Assembly (NCBI GenBank): GCA_028571685.1 | Contig: CM053154.1 | Coordinates: 6,609,501-6,673,500 of the forward strand | Direction of reading: 5' to 3' | DNA: 64,000 bases | From: Heterohyrax brucei | Taxonomy: Eukaryota > Chordata > Mammalia > Hyracoidea > Procaviidae | Part shown: in pieces, positions 10,583 to 21,985 of the stretch | Numbering within the stretch: the first letter of the stretch is position 1 | How the letters are laid out: each line of letters begins with the position of its first letter | The notes under the pieces: model-generated | Told to the model about the DNA's origin: nothing | The model's input: only the letters and a program-made list of their open reading frames with translations | Database searches by the model: none | Translations under genes and position numbers: made by a program

Positions 10583-10910
10583 TTGTTGCTGTTGCTTTTA
10601 GGTGCTGTCAAGTCAACTCTGACTGTAACAGCCTTACATACAACACAACGAAACATTATCCAGTCCTGTGCCATCTTCCAGCACTTTATCAGACAATTGT
10701 TTTATGTGATCTATAGAGTTTTCACTTGGCTGATTTTCAGAGATAGATCACCAGGCCTTCCTTCTTAATCTGTCCTAGTCTGAAGTCTCCACTGAAATCT
10801 TCCAGCATGGGCCACCCATCTGGTATTTGAAATACCAGTGGCATAGCATCTAGCATCACAGCAACGCGAAAGCCACCGCAGTACAACAAACTGAAGGATG
10901 GGTGGTGGGT
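10583..10910 (-). mobile_element. RTE-tailed composite repeat, copy 1
   Basis: The left 110 bases are the antisense RTE 3' end (GGTGCTGTCAAGTC, then CAACACAACGAAACAT and CCAGTCCTGTGCCATC). The right 200 bases are a body (TTTCAGAGATAGATCACCAG, TAGCATCACAGCAACGC, ATGGGTGGTGGG) absent from the RTE 3' fragments here but shared with 37914-38309 and, on the opposite strand, 43296-43575. It behaves as an internally deleted, non-autonomous RTE derivative. Confidence 0.72.
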
Positions 10911-10965
10911 AGGGCAGTTAGGGGACCCTAAGCAGTCAGCGTGCATGGAGTGTTAAGAAGAATGT

Positions 10966-11153
10966 TGTTGTGGGCTGTCAGTGCCAACTGTGGCCCTACA
11001 GGACAGAGTAGAACTCCCCCCCAGGATTTTGCAGGCTATATGTGTAATTATGGGAGTCGACCTCTGGGTCTGCTTTTCTGCAGAGCTGCTGGTAGGTTTG
11101 AACTGCTGACCTTTGGTGAGCAGCTAAGCACTTCACCGTCGCGCCACTGAAGA
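10966..11153 (-). mobile_element. AfroSINE, long subtype
   Basis: Antisense copy with an expanded middle (GATTTTGCAGGCTATATGTG ... TTTTCTGCAGAGCTGCTGG), then the B-box complement GTTTGAACTGCTGACC and the head complement CTTCACCGTCGCGCCACTG. The head keeps CpGs, so this copy may be relatively young. Confidence 0.82.
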
Positions 11154-11282
11154 GGCCACTGAAGAGACAAACACAACTCGGGCATCTCTGTCTGGGAGTG
11201 GGGACAGAAAGACCCTGAACATAAGAGCCTTGAGTTGCTCCCCCCACCCATTAATTCCACAGCTGGGTGCTGAATTAGTACC

Positions 11283-11419
11283 TGTTGCTGTCAATTCTGA
11301 CTCGGTGACCCTACAGGACAGAGTAGAGCTGCCCTATAGGGCTTTCAGGGAGCTGCTGGTGGATTAGAACTGTAGATCTTTTGGTTAACAGCTGAATATT
11401 TAACCACTGTACCACCAGT
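11283..11419 (-). mobile_element. AfroSINE, type A
   Basis: Antisense copy: CTGTTGCTGTCAATTCTGAC tail block, CAGAGTAGAGCTGCCC, then TGGTTAACAGCTGAA and the head complement CCACTGTACCACCAG. It is slightly shortened within the middle. Confidence 0.82.
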
Positions 11420-11559
11420 ACTGGATAGGTGTCCCCAAAAGACCACTAAATGTATGGTTGGTGTTGTGACAGCAGGACTCTGTTATACAAATAGAACTCC
11501 CCATACCCGATCAATAGTGACCACAGACTCGTCTGCTTTACTGGCCCCACCCTGGGCTA

Positions 11560-11710
11560 CCAACCAACCAAACAACCCACTGCTGTCAAGTCAATTCCAA
11601 GTGATAAACGATCCTAGGGGTCAGAGTAGACTGCCCCATGGAGTTTCCAAGGAGTGCCTGGCAGATTTGAATCACCCGCCTTTTGGTCAGCAGAGGTAGC
11701 TCTTAACCTG
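11560..11710 (-). mobile_element. AfroSINE, type A
   Basis: Antisense copy with a CCAACCAACCAAACAACCCA tail end, GTCAAGTCAATTCCAAG, and GGAGTTTCCAAGGAGTGCC. The head is truncated after GTAGCTCTTAACC. Confidence 0.85.
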
Positions 11711-11859
11711 GGTGGGGTTTGTGCAAATGGCTATTGGTTTCTCAGCCTCTTCTCACTGGTGGAAACAGAGCAGAGGAATAAACTTGCCCTGAGGGCTAAT
11801 TCTTGCCATTTTCAGCTTTGTTGGAAATCTTCTAGGATGCTACACTGAATTTCCAGCTA

Positions 11860-13842
11860 CATTTTTAATACAAAAAAATTTCCAGCCCAATCTATGATAT
11901 TTGCTGAGGACAATTTTTCTTGATCAAGATCCTGATGCAACTTTGACCAGTTTCTCTTTAATATCTTCGGAGGGTTCCGAAGCCCTCCCTAGTCAATTAC
12001 ATTGGGGGCCTGAGTGCATCTAGACTGTTGAAATGTCGGCACGCATACCCAGCTGTCTCGAGGAGAGGGCCTGGGGGAGCCACTGTTCAGAAATGCCCGG
12101 GCAGAGCTTACTCCCTTGGCAAAGCTGCGGCCAAGTCTCACAATCTAAGGAGTAAACGGAAGTCAGCTTGAGATGGCTACCACGGAGGGGTGTTTTCCTG
12201 AGGATGGCCGTTAACGCAGGATCCGAGGTGGAGTGACAGGTAATGACCAACGTGTGAAGGCTGGTGCCAGCGGGTCTCCGGGCAGCCACCTCCCATCAAG
12301 AGTTCTGCTCACAGTAGCATAGCACTGCTTGTTTTTCTCCCCTGTGATTCTCTTGATGGTTACTGTTTGGCTTGTTTTTTCATGCTGGTGAGTGGATTTC
12401 AATATCTAAAATTTCAGTTACAGGAAGGTTGTAACGGAAATATAATAACGTTACAAAATACACAGCCGTGAAGGCTGTAGAACTGTTAATAACTGTCATC
12501 CCTCCTGCTTCTCTCAGGAATTGGGCCAGGTCCTGGATTCCCTTGTTAAAATTAGACTTCAGGAAAGACTTTCAGGATGCTGGAAGTTCCTAACAGAATT
12601 TGCTGCTGTGACTTCAATAAGCAAACTCTGGTCTTGTGTTGATTTCTTTGGCTCGGTGTGTGTCTTGATTCTGGCAGGGGACAGTTCTCCAAGGCGGCAG
12701 CAGGTAGCAGGCCTTAAAGACGACTGGCGTACAGCCAACAAGCCCAGACCACGGCGCCCTGGAACCGCTGGGGGAGCCCGGGCCGTCAGCAGCAGTCACA
12801 GCTGTCGGGCTGTGGTCCCCATGACTTCACAGCGAAGGAGAAATTCCTATTTTGGTGATCTGTCCTCCCCGCCAGCTGGTCATGGAATAATGGAAAAGCA
12901 ACTGCCTCAGGATTCTCAGCCCACGTCGCCTGCCAGCCAGGCTTCCTGGAAGTCGTGTGTTCCTGAGTGAGTCAGCAGATACTTGCTGGGACCTAGGAGG
13001 CTCTGGGAAGGACCCCTCCTGAAATGACTGATTGCTGAAGCATGGCTGCAAATTCTGTCAAAACGTTCTCTTGTTTCATCACTTGGTATAAAAATTGGCA
13101 GGCACGGAGCCTGGTCCCCACTGGCAACAGGTGACCAGCCATCTGACCACAAGGTGGCCATGCAGGCATGGGGCAGCCCTCAGGAGCTGCTCTGACCACT
13201 GGCACCCAAGAGTCCTGGTTCACGTGTGGCTGTGTCAGAGCGTGTGCCCACGGAAAGCCAAGCCCCCTGTCTACGCGGCAGAGGTGATTGGATCTGCAGA
13301 AGGGTCACCCCAGCAAGCTCACCCCCGTTGTCCTCTCCTCACACATGTGCTTAGTCCCCCACAAGCACCCAGCTCCAGCAGAATACCGCCAGTGACTTCA
13401 TAAGGCCATCTCCACCCTGTCCCTGCTGGTTCCCACCTGGAGGAGAACCGAGCACCCCGCAGACTCCCAGCCAGCCTGCTGTCTCGGTGCCGAGAACTAC
13501 TCACACAGATGTTTTATCCACATGGAGTGTAGCAACAGTTTGGCAAGCCTCCCCCGGAACGGAGGGTTTTGTTTGGGTTTTTTTTCAAGTGGCGTTGGCT
13601 GCCTCAGGCACACTTCTGATCCTAAGACCCCAAGAGACTGTCTGAGGTAGACATCTAGGAGGTGGGGAGGCTGTGGAACACCATGCCTTTTCCTGCTTGC
13701 TCCTCTAAGGAGATCTCACAGACACACAGGTCTGCAAGGGTGCGGAGGCACAGGGCTCAGAGCAAGATGTCTCTGGGGTCTCCGGACATGGGAACCCAAG
13801 AGAGGGCAGGGAAAGCTTCCTGTGGCACTAAGATTTCAAAAG
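11860..13842. other. Unassigned intergenic sequence
   Basis: No SINE or LINE recognised. Chance open frames of up to 149 codons occur (12521-12970, +) with no family resemblance. Composition is ordinary, with no clear exon-like block. Confidence 0.45.
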
Positions 13843-14025
13843 AGTCCCTAGGGGCGCAAAGGGCTAACACACTGGGCTGCTAACCAAAAGGTTGAAGGTT
13901 CGAGTCCACCCAGAGATAGATGTCTGAAACACCAGCCACGGAAGCCCTGTAGAGCACAGCCAGTGTGTCTACTCTGACACACATGAGGTCATCATGAGTG
14001 GCAGTCACCTTGATGGCAAGTGTGA
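13843..14025 (+). mobile_element. AfroSINE, type B
   Basis: Sense copy of the second subtype: head GTCCCTAGGGGCGCAAAGGG, the B box GGTTCGAGTCCACCCAGAG at 13888, then CTGAAACACCAGCCACGGAA and CTCTGACACACATGAGGTCA. Type B differs from type A by the CCACCCAGAGG block after the B box. Confidence 0.85.
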
Positions 14026-14340
14026 CTGGTTTATTCTCATCAAAGCTTAAAAGGAAACGGAGCCTGATCTCAATTACAGCTGAGATGATAGAGGGAAAAA
14101 AATCATGACGAGTTTCTTTAAATCATTTTTATTCCATAGTGCCAAGTCTAAGAGACAGAGGAGAAGTGTCCTCTCAGTGACTTTCAGAGCAGGCTTCTTT
14201 GTTAAGGCTCCTCACTTCCTGGCAGGCCACAGCTGTCCCTGGCATCCTTTCACCAACACCAGCAAGGTTAATGGCCTGACCTGCCAACAATGTCAGTGCA
14301 GGGAAATTACAGGTCTCTCACTACTGACAGCTCTGAGATC

Positions 14341-14535
14341 ACTGGTTCGATGGTTAACAAGCTCAGCTAGTGGTGGAAAGGTTGGGGTTCGAATCCACCC
14401 AGAGGCACCTTGAAAGAAAGGCCAAGCAATCTGCTTCTGAAAAATCAGCCACTGTGGAAAGTCTACCTAGCAGAGTTCTGCTCTGACGGGGCTCTCCAGG
14501 ACTCAGAGTCGATTTGACGGCAGCGGGCTTGGCTC
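14341..14535 (+). mobile_element. AfroSINE, type B
   Basis: Sense copy: B box GGTTCGAATCC at 14386-14396, then CCCAGAGGCACC, TCTGAAAAATCAGCCACTG and tail AGTCGATTTGACGGCAGCGG. The head before 14350 is diverged. Confidence 0.83.
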
Positions 14536-14539
14536 ACAG

Positions 14540-16300
14540 CTGCCAGCTGACAAAGAAGTACGTACACACTCCTACTTCACCTCCGCCAGGGTCCCTCCTG
14601 GCAAGTGTTACCATCCAGGACCAGAAGAATCAGAGATGACGGCTCACTGAACGGGCCCGACCTAGCTGCAGCCAGACATTGTCTTAGCCACAGACGCTGC
14701 TAAGTGCACATCGACAACTGATGTGTTTGTTTGTGTTTAAAAATATACCTGAAGGCTGGTTAGGCCAGCCAGTTATTACATGCTGACACAAAGTCAACAT
14801 TGTAAGTGTAATTCTGAGTACTGTGCTCCCAGTCAAAAATGTTTGTTAAACCAAAAAGACAAAATAAATCAGGGTTTTTTAATCTTCCTGATGTGTTTAG
14901 GTGCCTGTGATGTTTTGTTAGCTAAATCTTTATGATGGTCAACAAATATTTTGGCCTGGATTAAACAAGCATTAGGTCATGAGTGTTTCTGGATGGAGAA
15001 ACTAATTCCCGGGGGTGAGTGGAGTCTCGGTGGAAACTTTGGTTTCAGGTGGAGCGTTTCACTGCTAATCCTCAGTTGGCAGCTGGGTGAGCCTCCTGGC
15101 CCCTACCCTGCCCAGCACAGGAAGCAGCTGGTAACTGGACAATCGTGAAGAACCTCTCAGCACAGGAGAAACTGTACAGAAAACTTCTGAGCCCGGGAAC
15201 TGGTTGTAAAGTCTCTGAGAATAATATCTTGAATTTTTGTTGGCTTTTGTCACATCAAATGGCAAGTGAACACAGATTCGTGTCCCACTCCTGGCCTGCC
15301 CGTCTTAGGTACCTCCAGCCCACTGATCAGTGAAAAAACAGCCATTTGAAGAGTCTGGTCATCTGTAACACCCTGTCCATGTCCAGGCTCATGGTCCGTG
15401 GGGAAACCATCCATCCGAAGAGTCTGTGTCAGCTGTGACACTCTGTCCAGGCTCGTGGTCAGTCTCCCAGACTTGCGTCTCCATCTCTTCTGCCGAGGGT
15501 GGTGGCTGGATGTGCACTGGAGGTCTGCTTCCAGTTCTGTGGTAGCACGGACCTTCACTGCCCTTGGCAGACATGCTTCTTCTTGCCCATTTTGCTGGCA
15601 TCTGCTTTCCAAGTCCACAGCTGGTGAGCTTGCCAAGCTTGGGCCTGGTGGCACTCCTTGCCACTTCGTCTCTGCTTCTGCCTTCGCAGGATGCGTGCAT
15701 CCCCTAGGTCTGCTGTGAGCCCTGGCCTCGATCGTCTCCTCTGTAACTCTTGACGCTGGGAAACTTTGGTCAGCCTTCTAGCCAGTTTGCCAACCACTGT
15801 CATTAGCTACCTTCCATCTCCATCCATGGTTCATGCAGGAACTTTCTGACCCCTTCTGTGGCCCCATGGAAAGTTCTGGGAACATGCTGGAGAACCAAAC
15901 TCAGGCCTAGTCTCTGTCCCACCCAGAGGAAGAAGATTTCTCCTCTGGGTCATAGCCTCAGTGTCAGCTGGACGTGGAAAATCTCAGTAACCTACTCCTT
16001 AGGCTCAGCTCTTGTTACGCTAATGGATTGGGGGAATTTAGAAAATTGCTGTTCTCCCACCACAAAGCTTAACTTTCAAGCTTGACTTGTGAAAGATTTG
16101 TCAAGAGAGTGGGCTTTGGGACCCAGAGCTGTTAGACAGGCTCTCATTTTCCCAGGGATTCCCCCATTCCTTTTTCTTCTGAGGCAGATGTCTCCTGGCT
16201 AATCAGCAGCTAGCTGACAAATCAGGCCTGTCTGCTCCCCTCACTCTCAGTCTGGCCCTGGAGGGTAAGGAGCAAGGAGGCACTGAACTAGCTTTTATTT
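14540..16300. other. Unassigned intergenic sequence
   Basis: Apart from the 68-bp duplication I identify no element. On the - strand, 15250-15803 is open in three overlapping frames (134, 103 and 82 codons) with R/K/Q-rich text such as ARILRRQKQRRS. This could be a decayed retrocopy but I do not recognise a parent. Confidence 0.4.
15341..15470. repeat. 68-bp imperfect tandem duplication
   Basis: GAAGAGTCTG recurs at 15349 and 15417, followed in both by a CTGTRACACYCTGTCCA...CAGGCTCRTGGTC block. The repeat sits at the 3' edge of an unassigned antisense block that is open in several frames. Confidence 0.7.
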
Positions 16301-16320
16301 ACTAGGGACTGTGAGTAGGA

Positions 16321-16500
16321 ATGGAAACCTTGGTGGCATAGTGGTTAAGTGCTACAGCTGCTAACCAAAAGGTGGGCAGTTCGAATCTGACAGGGGCTCC
16401 TTGGAAACTCTATGGAGCGGTTCTACTCTGCCCTATAGGCTCGGTATGAGCCAGACCCAACTCGATGGCGGTAGGTTTGATTTGGTTTTGGTTTGGGGGT
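16321..16500 (+). mobile_element. AfroSINE, full length, type A
   Basis: One of the cleanest copies: GGAAACCTTGGTGGCATAGT head, CTGCTAACCAAAAGGT, B box AGTTCGAATCTG at 16379, GGAAACTCTATGGAGCGG, and a GTTT-rich simple tail (GGTTTGATTTGGTTTTGG). Confidence 0.93.
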
Positions 16501-16986
16501 GGGGAGGATGATAATAGTTTCCCAAATCAGTATTATAATAACGTCAACAGTTTTCTTAAAAACTTCCCCAGCACCATCTTGGAGTCAGACTAATGTCTCA
16601 CCTACAGGTTGCTCAGCTCAGGTAGGCGTTTCCTCCCAGTCAGAGGTAGGTTGATTTTCAGATACAGGGGCATGTGTAGGGGATGTGAGTTACAGAAAGT
16701 TCTCCTCTGAGTGCTGGTATCCACTCACATAGTGAGACATTCGTACTTGAAAAGCAGGTGAGCTGGGAAGTGCCTGGAGGCACCACTGGTGTGCATGTCT
16801 ATCTGCACCAGGGCAAAGACTGGGAGTGCAGTGGTGGGCACGGCCCCTGCTGCAGTGACCCCTTCTCCCACCCTCTCCTGGGTGCTGATCTGAATAAAGC
16901 TGGATCCCAAGAGTGAAGTAGCCCCACTGAATCCCCTCTGTCTTATACAAGGCCAGGAGTAACCAGAGGCCAAATACAGACCGAAC

Positions 16987-17167
16987 TGCCCAGGTGGTGC
17001 AAACAGCTAGCCAAAACCTGCAGGTTCAAGTCCACCCAGAAGTGCCTCAAAAGCAAGGCCTGGTGATCTGCTTCCAAAAATAAGCCACTGGAAACCTGTG
17101 GAGCACAGTTCTCTCCTGTCGCAAGTGGGATCTCCGTGAGCCAGAGCTGACCACAGCGGGTTTTACA
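16987..17167 (+). mobile_element. AfroSINE, type B
   Basis: Sense copy: CCCAGGTGGTGCAAACAGC head with a short deletion before the B box (GGTTCAAGTCCACCCAGAAG), then GATCTGCTTCCAAAAATAAG and a GCGGGTTTT end. Confidence 0.83.
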
Positions 17168-17463
17168 GATGACGTAAGTACAGCTCGCTCAGGTTCTTTC
17201 ACATCAGTGAGTGGGAGATGGAGATCTGAACCTGGGTCTGTTTCTCTCCAGAACCCCCAGCTCTTCTTCCTGGCCCCATGCCACTTGTGTATTTCCCTTC
17301 CATCTGGACCTGGCCAGCTGTTTCTCACCCCTGTTTATATACATATTATCACACTCCAGCCAGAAAATCTACCACTGTGCAGGTTCTCAGAGTCTAAGAT
17401 AGTGAGGCAGATGCCGTCTTTTCATATTCTTGACAAATTGCTGTCAAGCTTGAGTGAATGCTA

Positions 17464-18292
17464 AGAAACGTGAAAGACTACTCCCATCTTAACCCAATAT
17501 TCCAAGGACACAGTAGCTGGGGCAGGGGGCCGGGGACCGTGCTCTCGGGGGAAGTCGAGGCCAATTGGCACAACTAGCATTTTGCTAATGAGGTCTGTCT
17601 GCACCCCAAATTGGTGAGTGGCATCTGGGGTCTTAAAAGCTGCCAAGCTGCCATCTGAGGGTACAGCAGATGGTCCCAACTCAGCAGGAACAGATGATCA
17701 CCAAGGTCCATAACGTCATGGGGGAAAGAGAATCCAGAAGACAGAGAGACTCACGGTAGTGGGTGTCTACATCGACTTGTGACCAGAAAAAGCAGATGGT
17801 GCCCGGCCACCACCAGTGATAGCCGCGATGGAGCTCACAAAGTTGAGTCTCACTGGCAACACAAGTATAAATAGAGGTGCCCCCTGAGATCTCCACTAAA
17901 AGACCACAATTGATGGTCCAGGGACTTTGGGGTTCCCTTGGGAGCATGGCTCCTAGCCCTGATGCTGCCCTTGTCCATAAATCATAATGAAGGTCAACTT
18001 TTAGACAGTAATGGATTGGACTTGGTGACGCAGAGGGACCATATTGTGTGGGCACTTTATGCTTCTAGGCATCTATAGGAGGTCATTCTGTTGACCTCAT
18101 ACTGCAGGAAGGGGAATGGGTGGAGAAGAGAAGATAGGAGACTATTGGGAAGATAAGACATGTATGGAACAGAGAGGAACAGCGTGTTGTCACCGTGCAG
18201 GGAGAGCAGTGAAGCTGCATATAGCTGAGCATGCAAATTCATATGGGAATGTACATCTCCATTCAATCATAATTTAAAAAAAAGAAAACAAG
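17464..18292 (+). mobile_element. L1-like 3' region with poly(A) tail (afrotherian L1 family)
   Basis: The 0.8-kb block contains GGGGTCTTAAAAGCTGCC, GATGGTGCCCGGCCACCA and ATGGATTGGACTTGG, and ends at an A-rich tail (18271-18292). Its complement resembles the block at 31203-31870, so the two are opposite-strand copies of one family. I identify it from memory as the 3' UTR of elephant L1. The mutual similarity is visible here, while the family name is inference. Confidence 0.6.
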
Positions 18293-18299
18293 AAATGTG

Positions 18300-19130
18300 A
18301 AAGACTTCTTCCAGGTACACGGTGGAGTGCTATCAGCCTCTAGCTTGACCCTTTGTGGACAATGTTTTGCTATCAACAGGGTTCAGAGCTGTGAACAAGT
18401 ATACACTGGAGGGGGATGGGGAGGCCAGAAAAGAGAAACAAACCACCGATTCTGAACCTTCCAGATTACATCAGTGATACCTAAAAAAGACCAGTGCTGG
18501 TCAAGGTTACATCAAGTATAGGTTACGACCTCACTGTGATACAAAGATGAAATTCCAAGTTGATTGCTTTCTCTTCCTTCTAAAGAAGACATGCATTTCC
18601 CTAAACATGTTTTATTAATAACCCATACAATGTTAACCTCATCTAAAAATGCATTACTAACAGTGTAATCTGAACCTCCAGATACTTGATGTGGGAAACC
18701 CCAGCTCCCACTTCCCTGGTGTTGATGAACAGGTACAATTCACTGGAGGCTGATACGGAACAAGCGAGGGACTTCGCGACCCTGTGGTCGTGGAGTCACG
18801 GGTAAATCAATACTTCTGTCCAAAAACTAAGATTTCAAATCAAAGATTGCTCCCCAAAACTGGGACAGCACAGAAGCACTCTGGGAGCAACGTGTCTTTG
18901 CCAAGTCTTTAGAAATGGGCCACAGCAGTTTGGGTTCTAGGTTTTGTTCTGTTTTCTTTGAGTTTTGCAGGCCTTTTCTAAAAATGGAGTCTATAGTTTG
19001 GGAGCCAAAATGAGGCCCTTCCACAAATGATGTTATTCTTGTCTCCAAAATACACACGTGAAAACATCATCAGAGGTAGGCTGTGGTGGCTGACTCGTGG
19101 CTATGAGCTTTTGGAAGGCACGTTACACTC
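18300..19130. other. Unassigned intergenic sequence
   Basis: Moderately AT-rich, with no element or coding signal recognised. Confidence 0.4.
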
Positions 19131-19133
19131 CAC

Positions 19134-19296
19134 TGGTGCCCTGGTGGTACAGTGGTTAAGAGCTCAGCTGCTAGCCAAAAGGTCAGCAGTTCAAATTCAC
19201 CAGCCACTCCTGGGAAACCCTATGGGGCAATTCTCCTCTGTCCTGTAGGGTCGTTGTGAGCCAGGATGGACTTGATGGCCGCAGGTTTGGTTTTAC
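19134..19296 (+). mobile_element. AfroSINE, full length, type A
   Basis: Sense copy: GGTGCCCTGGTGGTACAGTG head, CTGCTAGCCAAAAGGTCAGC, GGGAAACCCTATGGGGCAAT and tail GGACTTGATGGCCGCAGG. A purine-rich GAAGA tract lies downstream (19357-19385). Confidence 0.9.
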
Positions 19297-19299
19297 ACT

Positions 19300-20320
19300 T
19301 CATAACCTCAGATCACATTTTAGAAGATACTCGCCTTCATCCTACTCTCCAAAGAGGAAGAGGATGAGGAAGAAGAAGAGGTTGACTTCTTCAGTCTTCA
19401 TCTAGTCCTGCTACAGGACTCTCAAGCTTTGGAAAAAAGTCATCACCATTGCCGTCTGGAAGGACACCCTCTGGGGAACAGCAGCCCCCATGTGTGCCTT
19501 GTGCTCAGTCAGCTCCTCCAAGAGACCCCTGAGTATCGTTCAGCACACTGCTTCTTGAATTTTCATTTGCAGTGTTGCAAATAATTTTTCAAAGTGACTA
19601 GATCATAAAGAGTTTTCCTGTCCCTTTATTTGTGTTGCCAACAAGCACATGGTGGTGGGGTGCCTACCTGTGTGCCATGCTGGGTGGTGTGTGTATGGAG
19701 CAAGAGAAGATGCAACGCAAAAAGCAGCGAGACTAAAAGCCGATGTTGAAAAATAATTTACACACTACGGCAGGCAAAACTTCCCAGCGAAAGCAGAGGA
19801 AGAAGCGTTTCTACAAACATTGAGTTGCAGCAAAAAAATAAAAGAAAGCAAAAAAGAAAATACATCTGATTATGCAAGAGAGAAACTACCAGATATCAAA
19901 AGCTATAGGCAAAATAAACAGACAAGAGGCAAAATCGGACAACTGTTTGAAACCAAGGTGCCAAAGTGTTAATCTCCTTTATAAAGGCTTCTTTGAGGTT
20001 GTGTTGTTTAATGTTGTGTTGGCTTGGCTGGTTGTGATTATTGTACTGCATGACTGTCCTCCATTTGTGGTCTGATGTAAGTGTCTTTCAGTTTGTGGTA
20101 CTGTGTAGGTAGCCTGCTGGGGCAGGGACAGTGTGCGGTGTAGCTTGACTCCAGCCACGGCCTCACTCAAGTATCCGACGTAAGGGGAGTTGCCTGGAGG
20201 ATGTGACCTCCTTCCTGTGTATGCAGACACTGACTGCTGGCTCTCACTCAGGATCCTGGGTCCAGCTTGCTGTCATCATCTGACGCACTCCTTGGGATCT
20301 GAGCCAGCAGCCTGTCACCT
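19300..20320. other. Unassigned intergenic sequence
   Basis: Includes a GAAGA-rich tract (19357-19385) and an A-rich interval near 19830-19870. No element was identified. Confidence 0.4.
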
Positions 20321-20525
20321 CACCTGCCCATTATGGGATTCACCAGCTTCTGCAGTCCCACGGGCTACTGGTCTGCCATCTGACCTGATTCACCAGCTTC
20401 TGTTGATTCTCCTGATTCACCAACAGCCTGTTGTCTGACCTGGTTGGTCAGCTTCTGCAGCCACTGGGGGCCAGCAGTTTGTCATCTGACCTGCCAGTTT
20501 GGATTTGCCATCACCTGCAACCAGG
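20320..20525. repeat. Degenerate 51-61-bp tandem repeat, about 4 units
   Basis: Each unit ends in a TSACCTG motif (20320, 20381, 20436, 20487), preceded by CATCTGACC-like text and followed by a TTCACCAGCTTCTG-like opening. Spacing is 61, 55 and 51 bp. It is probably an old minisatellite or a repeat-internal array. Confidence 0.65.
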
Positions 20526-20620
20526 TAGGTCAGAAGAAGCCTCCAGCCTGACACCTGACCCGTGGATTGGGGACTTCAGCCGCCCCAACTGTGTGTGCCA
20601 TTTTCTTGAGACATGTGTAG

Positions 20621-20756
20621 AGAGTCCCCGTGGTACAATGGCTAATGCCATCAATCCCTAACTGAAAGGTTGGCAGTTCAGGACCCACCAGTGGCTCCAG
20701 AAGAGAAAGAGACTTACGGCCTTGAAAACCCCAGTGGGGTCTCTGTGAGTCAGCAT
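20621..20756 (+). mobile_element. AfroSINE, sense member of inverted pair
   Basis: GAGTCCCCGTGGTACAATGG head, then AACTGAAAGGTTGGCAGTTC. The middle is variant and the tail shortened (GGGGTCTCTGTGAGTCAGCA). It abuts an antisense copy at 20757, forming a tail-to-tail inverted repeat. Confidence 0.82.
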
Positions 20757-20909
20757 CCAAACCTACTGCCATTGAGCCAGTTTGACTCATAACCCTATAG
20801 GGCAGGGTAGAACTGCCCCGTTGGGTTTCCAAGAAGCAACCGGTAGATTTGAACTGCCAGCCTTCGGGTTAGCAGCCACGCTCTTAACCACTGCACCACC
20901 AGGGCTCCA
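20757..20909 (-). mobile_element. AfroSINE, antisense member of inverted pair
   Basis: Antisense type A copy: CTGCCATTGAGCCAGTTTGA, GAACTGCCCCGTTGGGTTTC, the head complement GCACCACCAGGGCTCC. Transcripts through 20621-20909 could fold into a hairpin. Confidence 0.88.
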
Positions 20910-21985
20910 GACTTCCCTGGTTCTGCTTCTCTAGAAGAGCGGCCTCAGACTCAGATCAATGTGAGAAAAGCTCCAATAGAAAGCTGCCTGGAGGATGTGG
21001 ACAAGCCTGCCACAGGGGAAGTGTAAGTGTGCCACAGACACATGACAGTGCCCGACATCCATCCTATTTAAAGAAATGCGATGACAGTATTGAAAGATTT
21101 AAAGTTACAACCTTTCTGTTGGTGAAGTGTGTGCTTCTTGGCTTAATAGGTACAGGAGGCTGTTGGAGCAGCTCTTCTCTAGCGGCAAGGTGAGAGGGCA
21201 GAGGGGACAGGAAGCACAGACTGGAAGGGAGGAGCGTGCTGTCACAGGATGGGATGGGGGAGAGTTACATAGCAGTGGCATGTGGGGTTTTATGTGGCCA
21301 ACAGACTTGGATCATAGACTTTCACTTAAAGCTTAAATTTTTTTCTTTAAAAAAAAACTATCGTGAGCCCATTTTTTAAAATTAAAAGAAACTGCTTGTG
21401 AAAGCCAGACAGCAAATGGGCTGTGCCTCCATTGTTCCCCCTCTGAGGAAGCTGTCCCCTCCCACCCACCACCCACCACCTGCCCACACTGTGGGAGCCA
21501 CGCTGCAGGGGCTGGAGAACTGGCCACAGCTGGCACCGGGGCATCTCACAGCTTCTGAGGACTCAAAGTCCTGCAGAAAGGCTGCTCAGGGGCCCAGAGG
21601 AGGACAGAGGGGAGGCTGAGGCTGTGGGAACTTGGGAGGCAAGGGGAGCTCCCAGCCCCCACCTGCGGCACCAGACTGAGCTCCCTGCACTTGGTGCCCA
21701 CATTGCCCCAGAAGCTTACAGGGGACCCCTCTCCCCTCCTCAGTGCTGGGCTTATCACATCAGTGGAACCTTGTGGGGGGAACCTGGCAACCTGTGGTGG
21801 CACACCCAAGGGGGGTGTTTAAGGCTTCAGCCGCTCCTTGGGGGGCAGTTCATCAAAGATGTGATTAAGGATTTGTGTACAGGGACACTTACTGAAACAT
21901 GTTTAACAGTACAAACCAGAAAACAACTTAAAAGTTTCACGGTTACAAAATGGGTTCCATCCCTAAGTGGTATCCAAAAGACACG
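20910..21985. other. Unassigned intergenic sequence
   Basis: No gene. The CTTTCACTTAAAGC motif at 21319 followed by an A/T-rich run recalls the L1 3' terminus but is too short to call. Confidence 0.4.
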
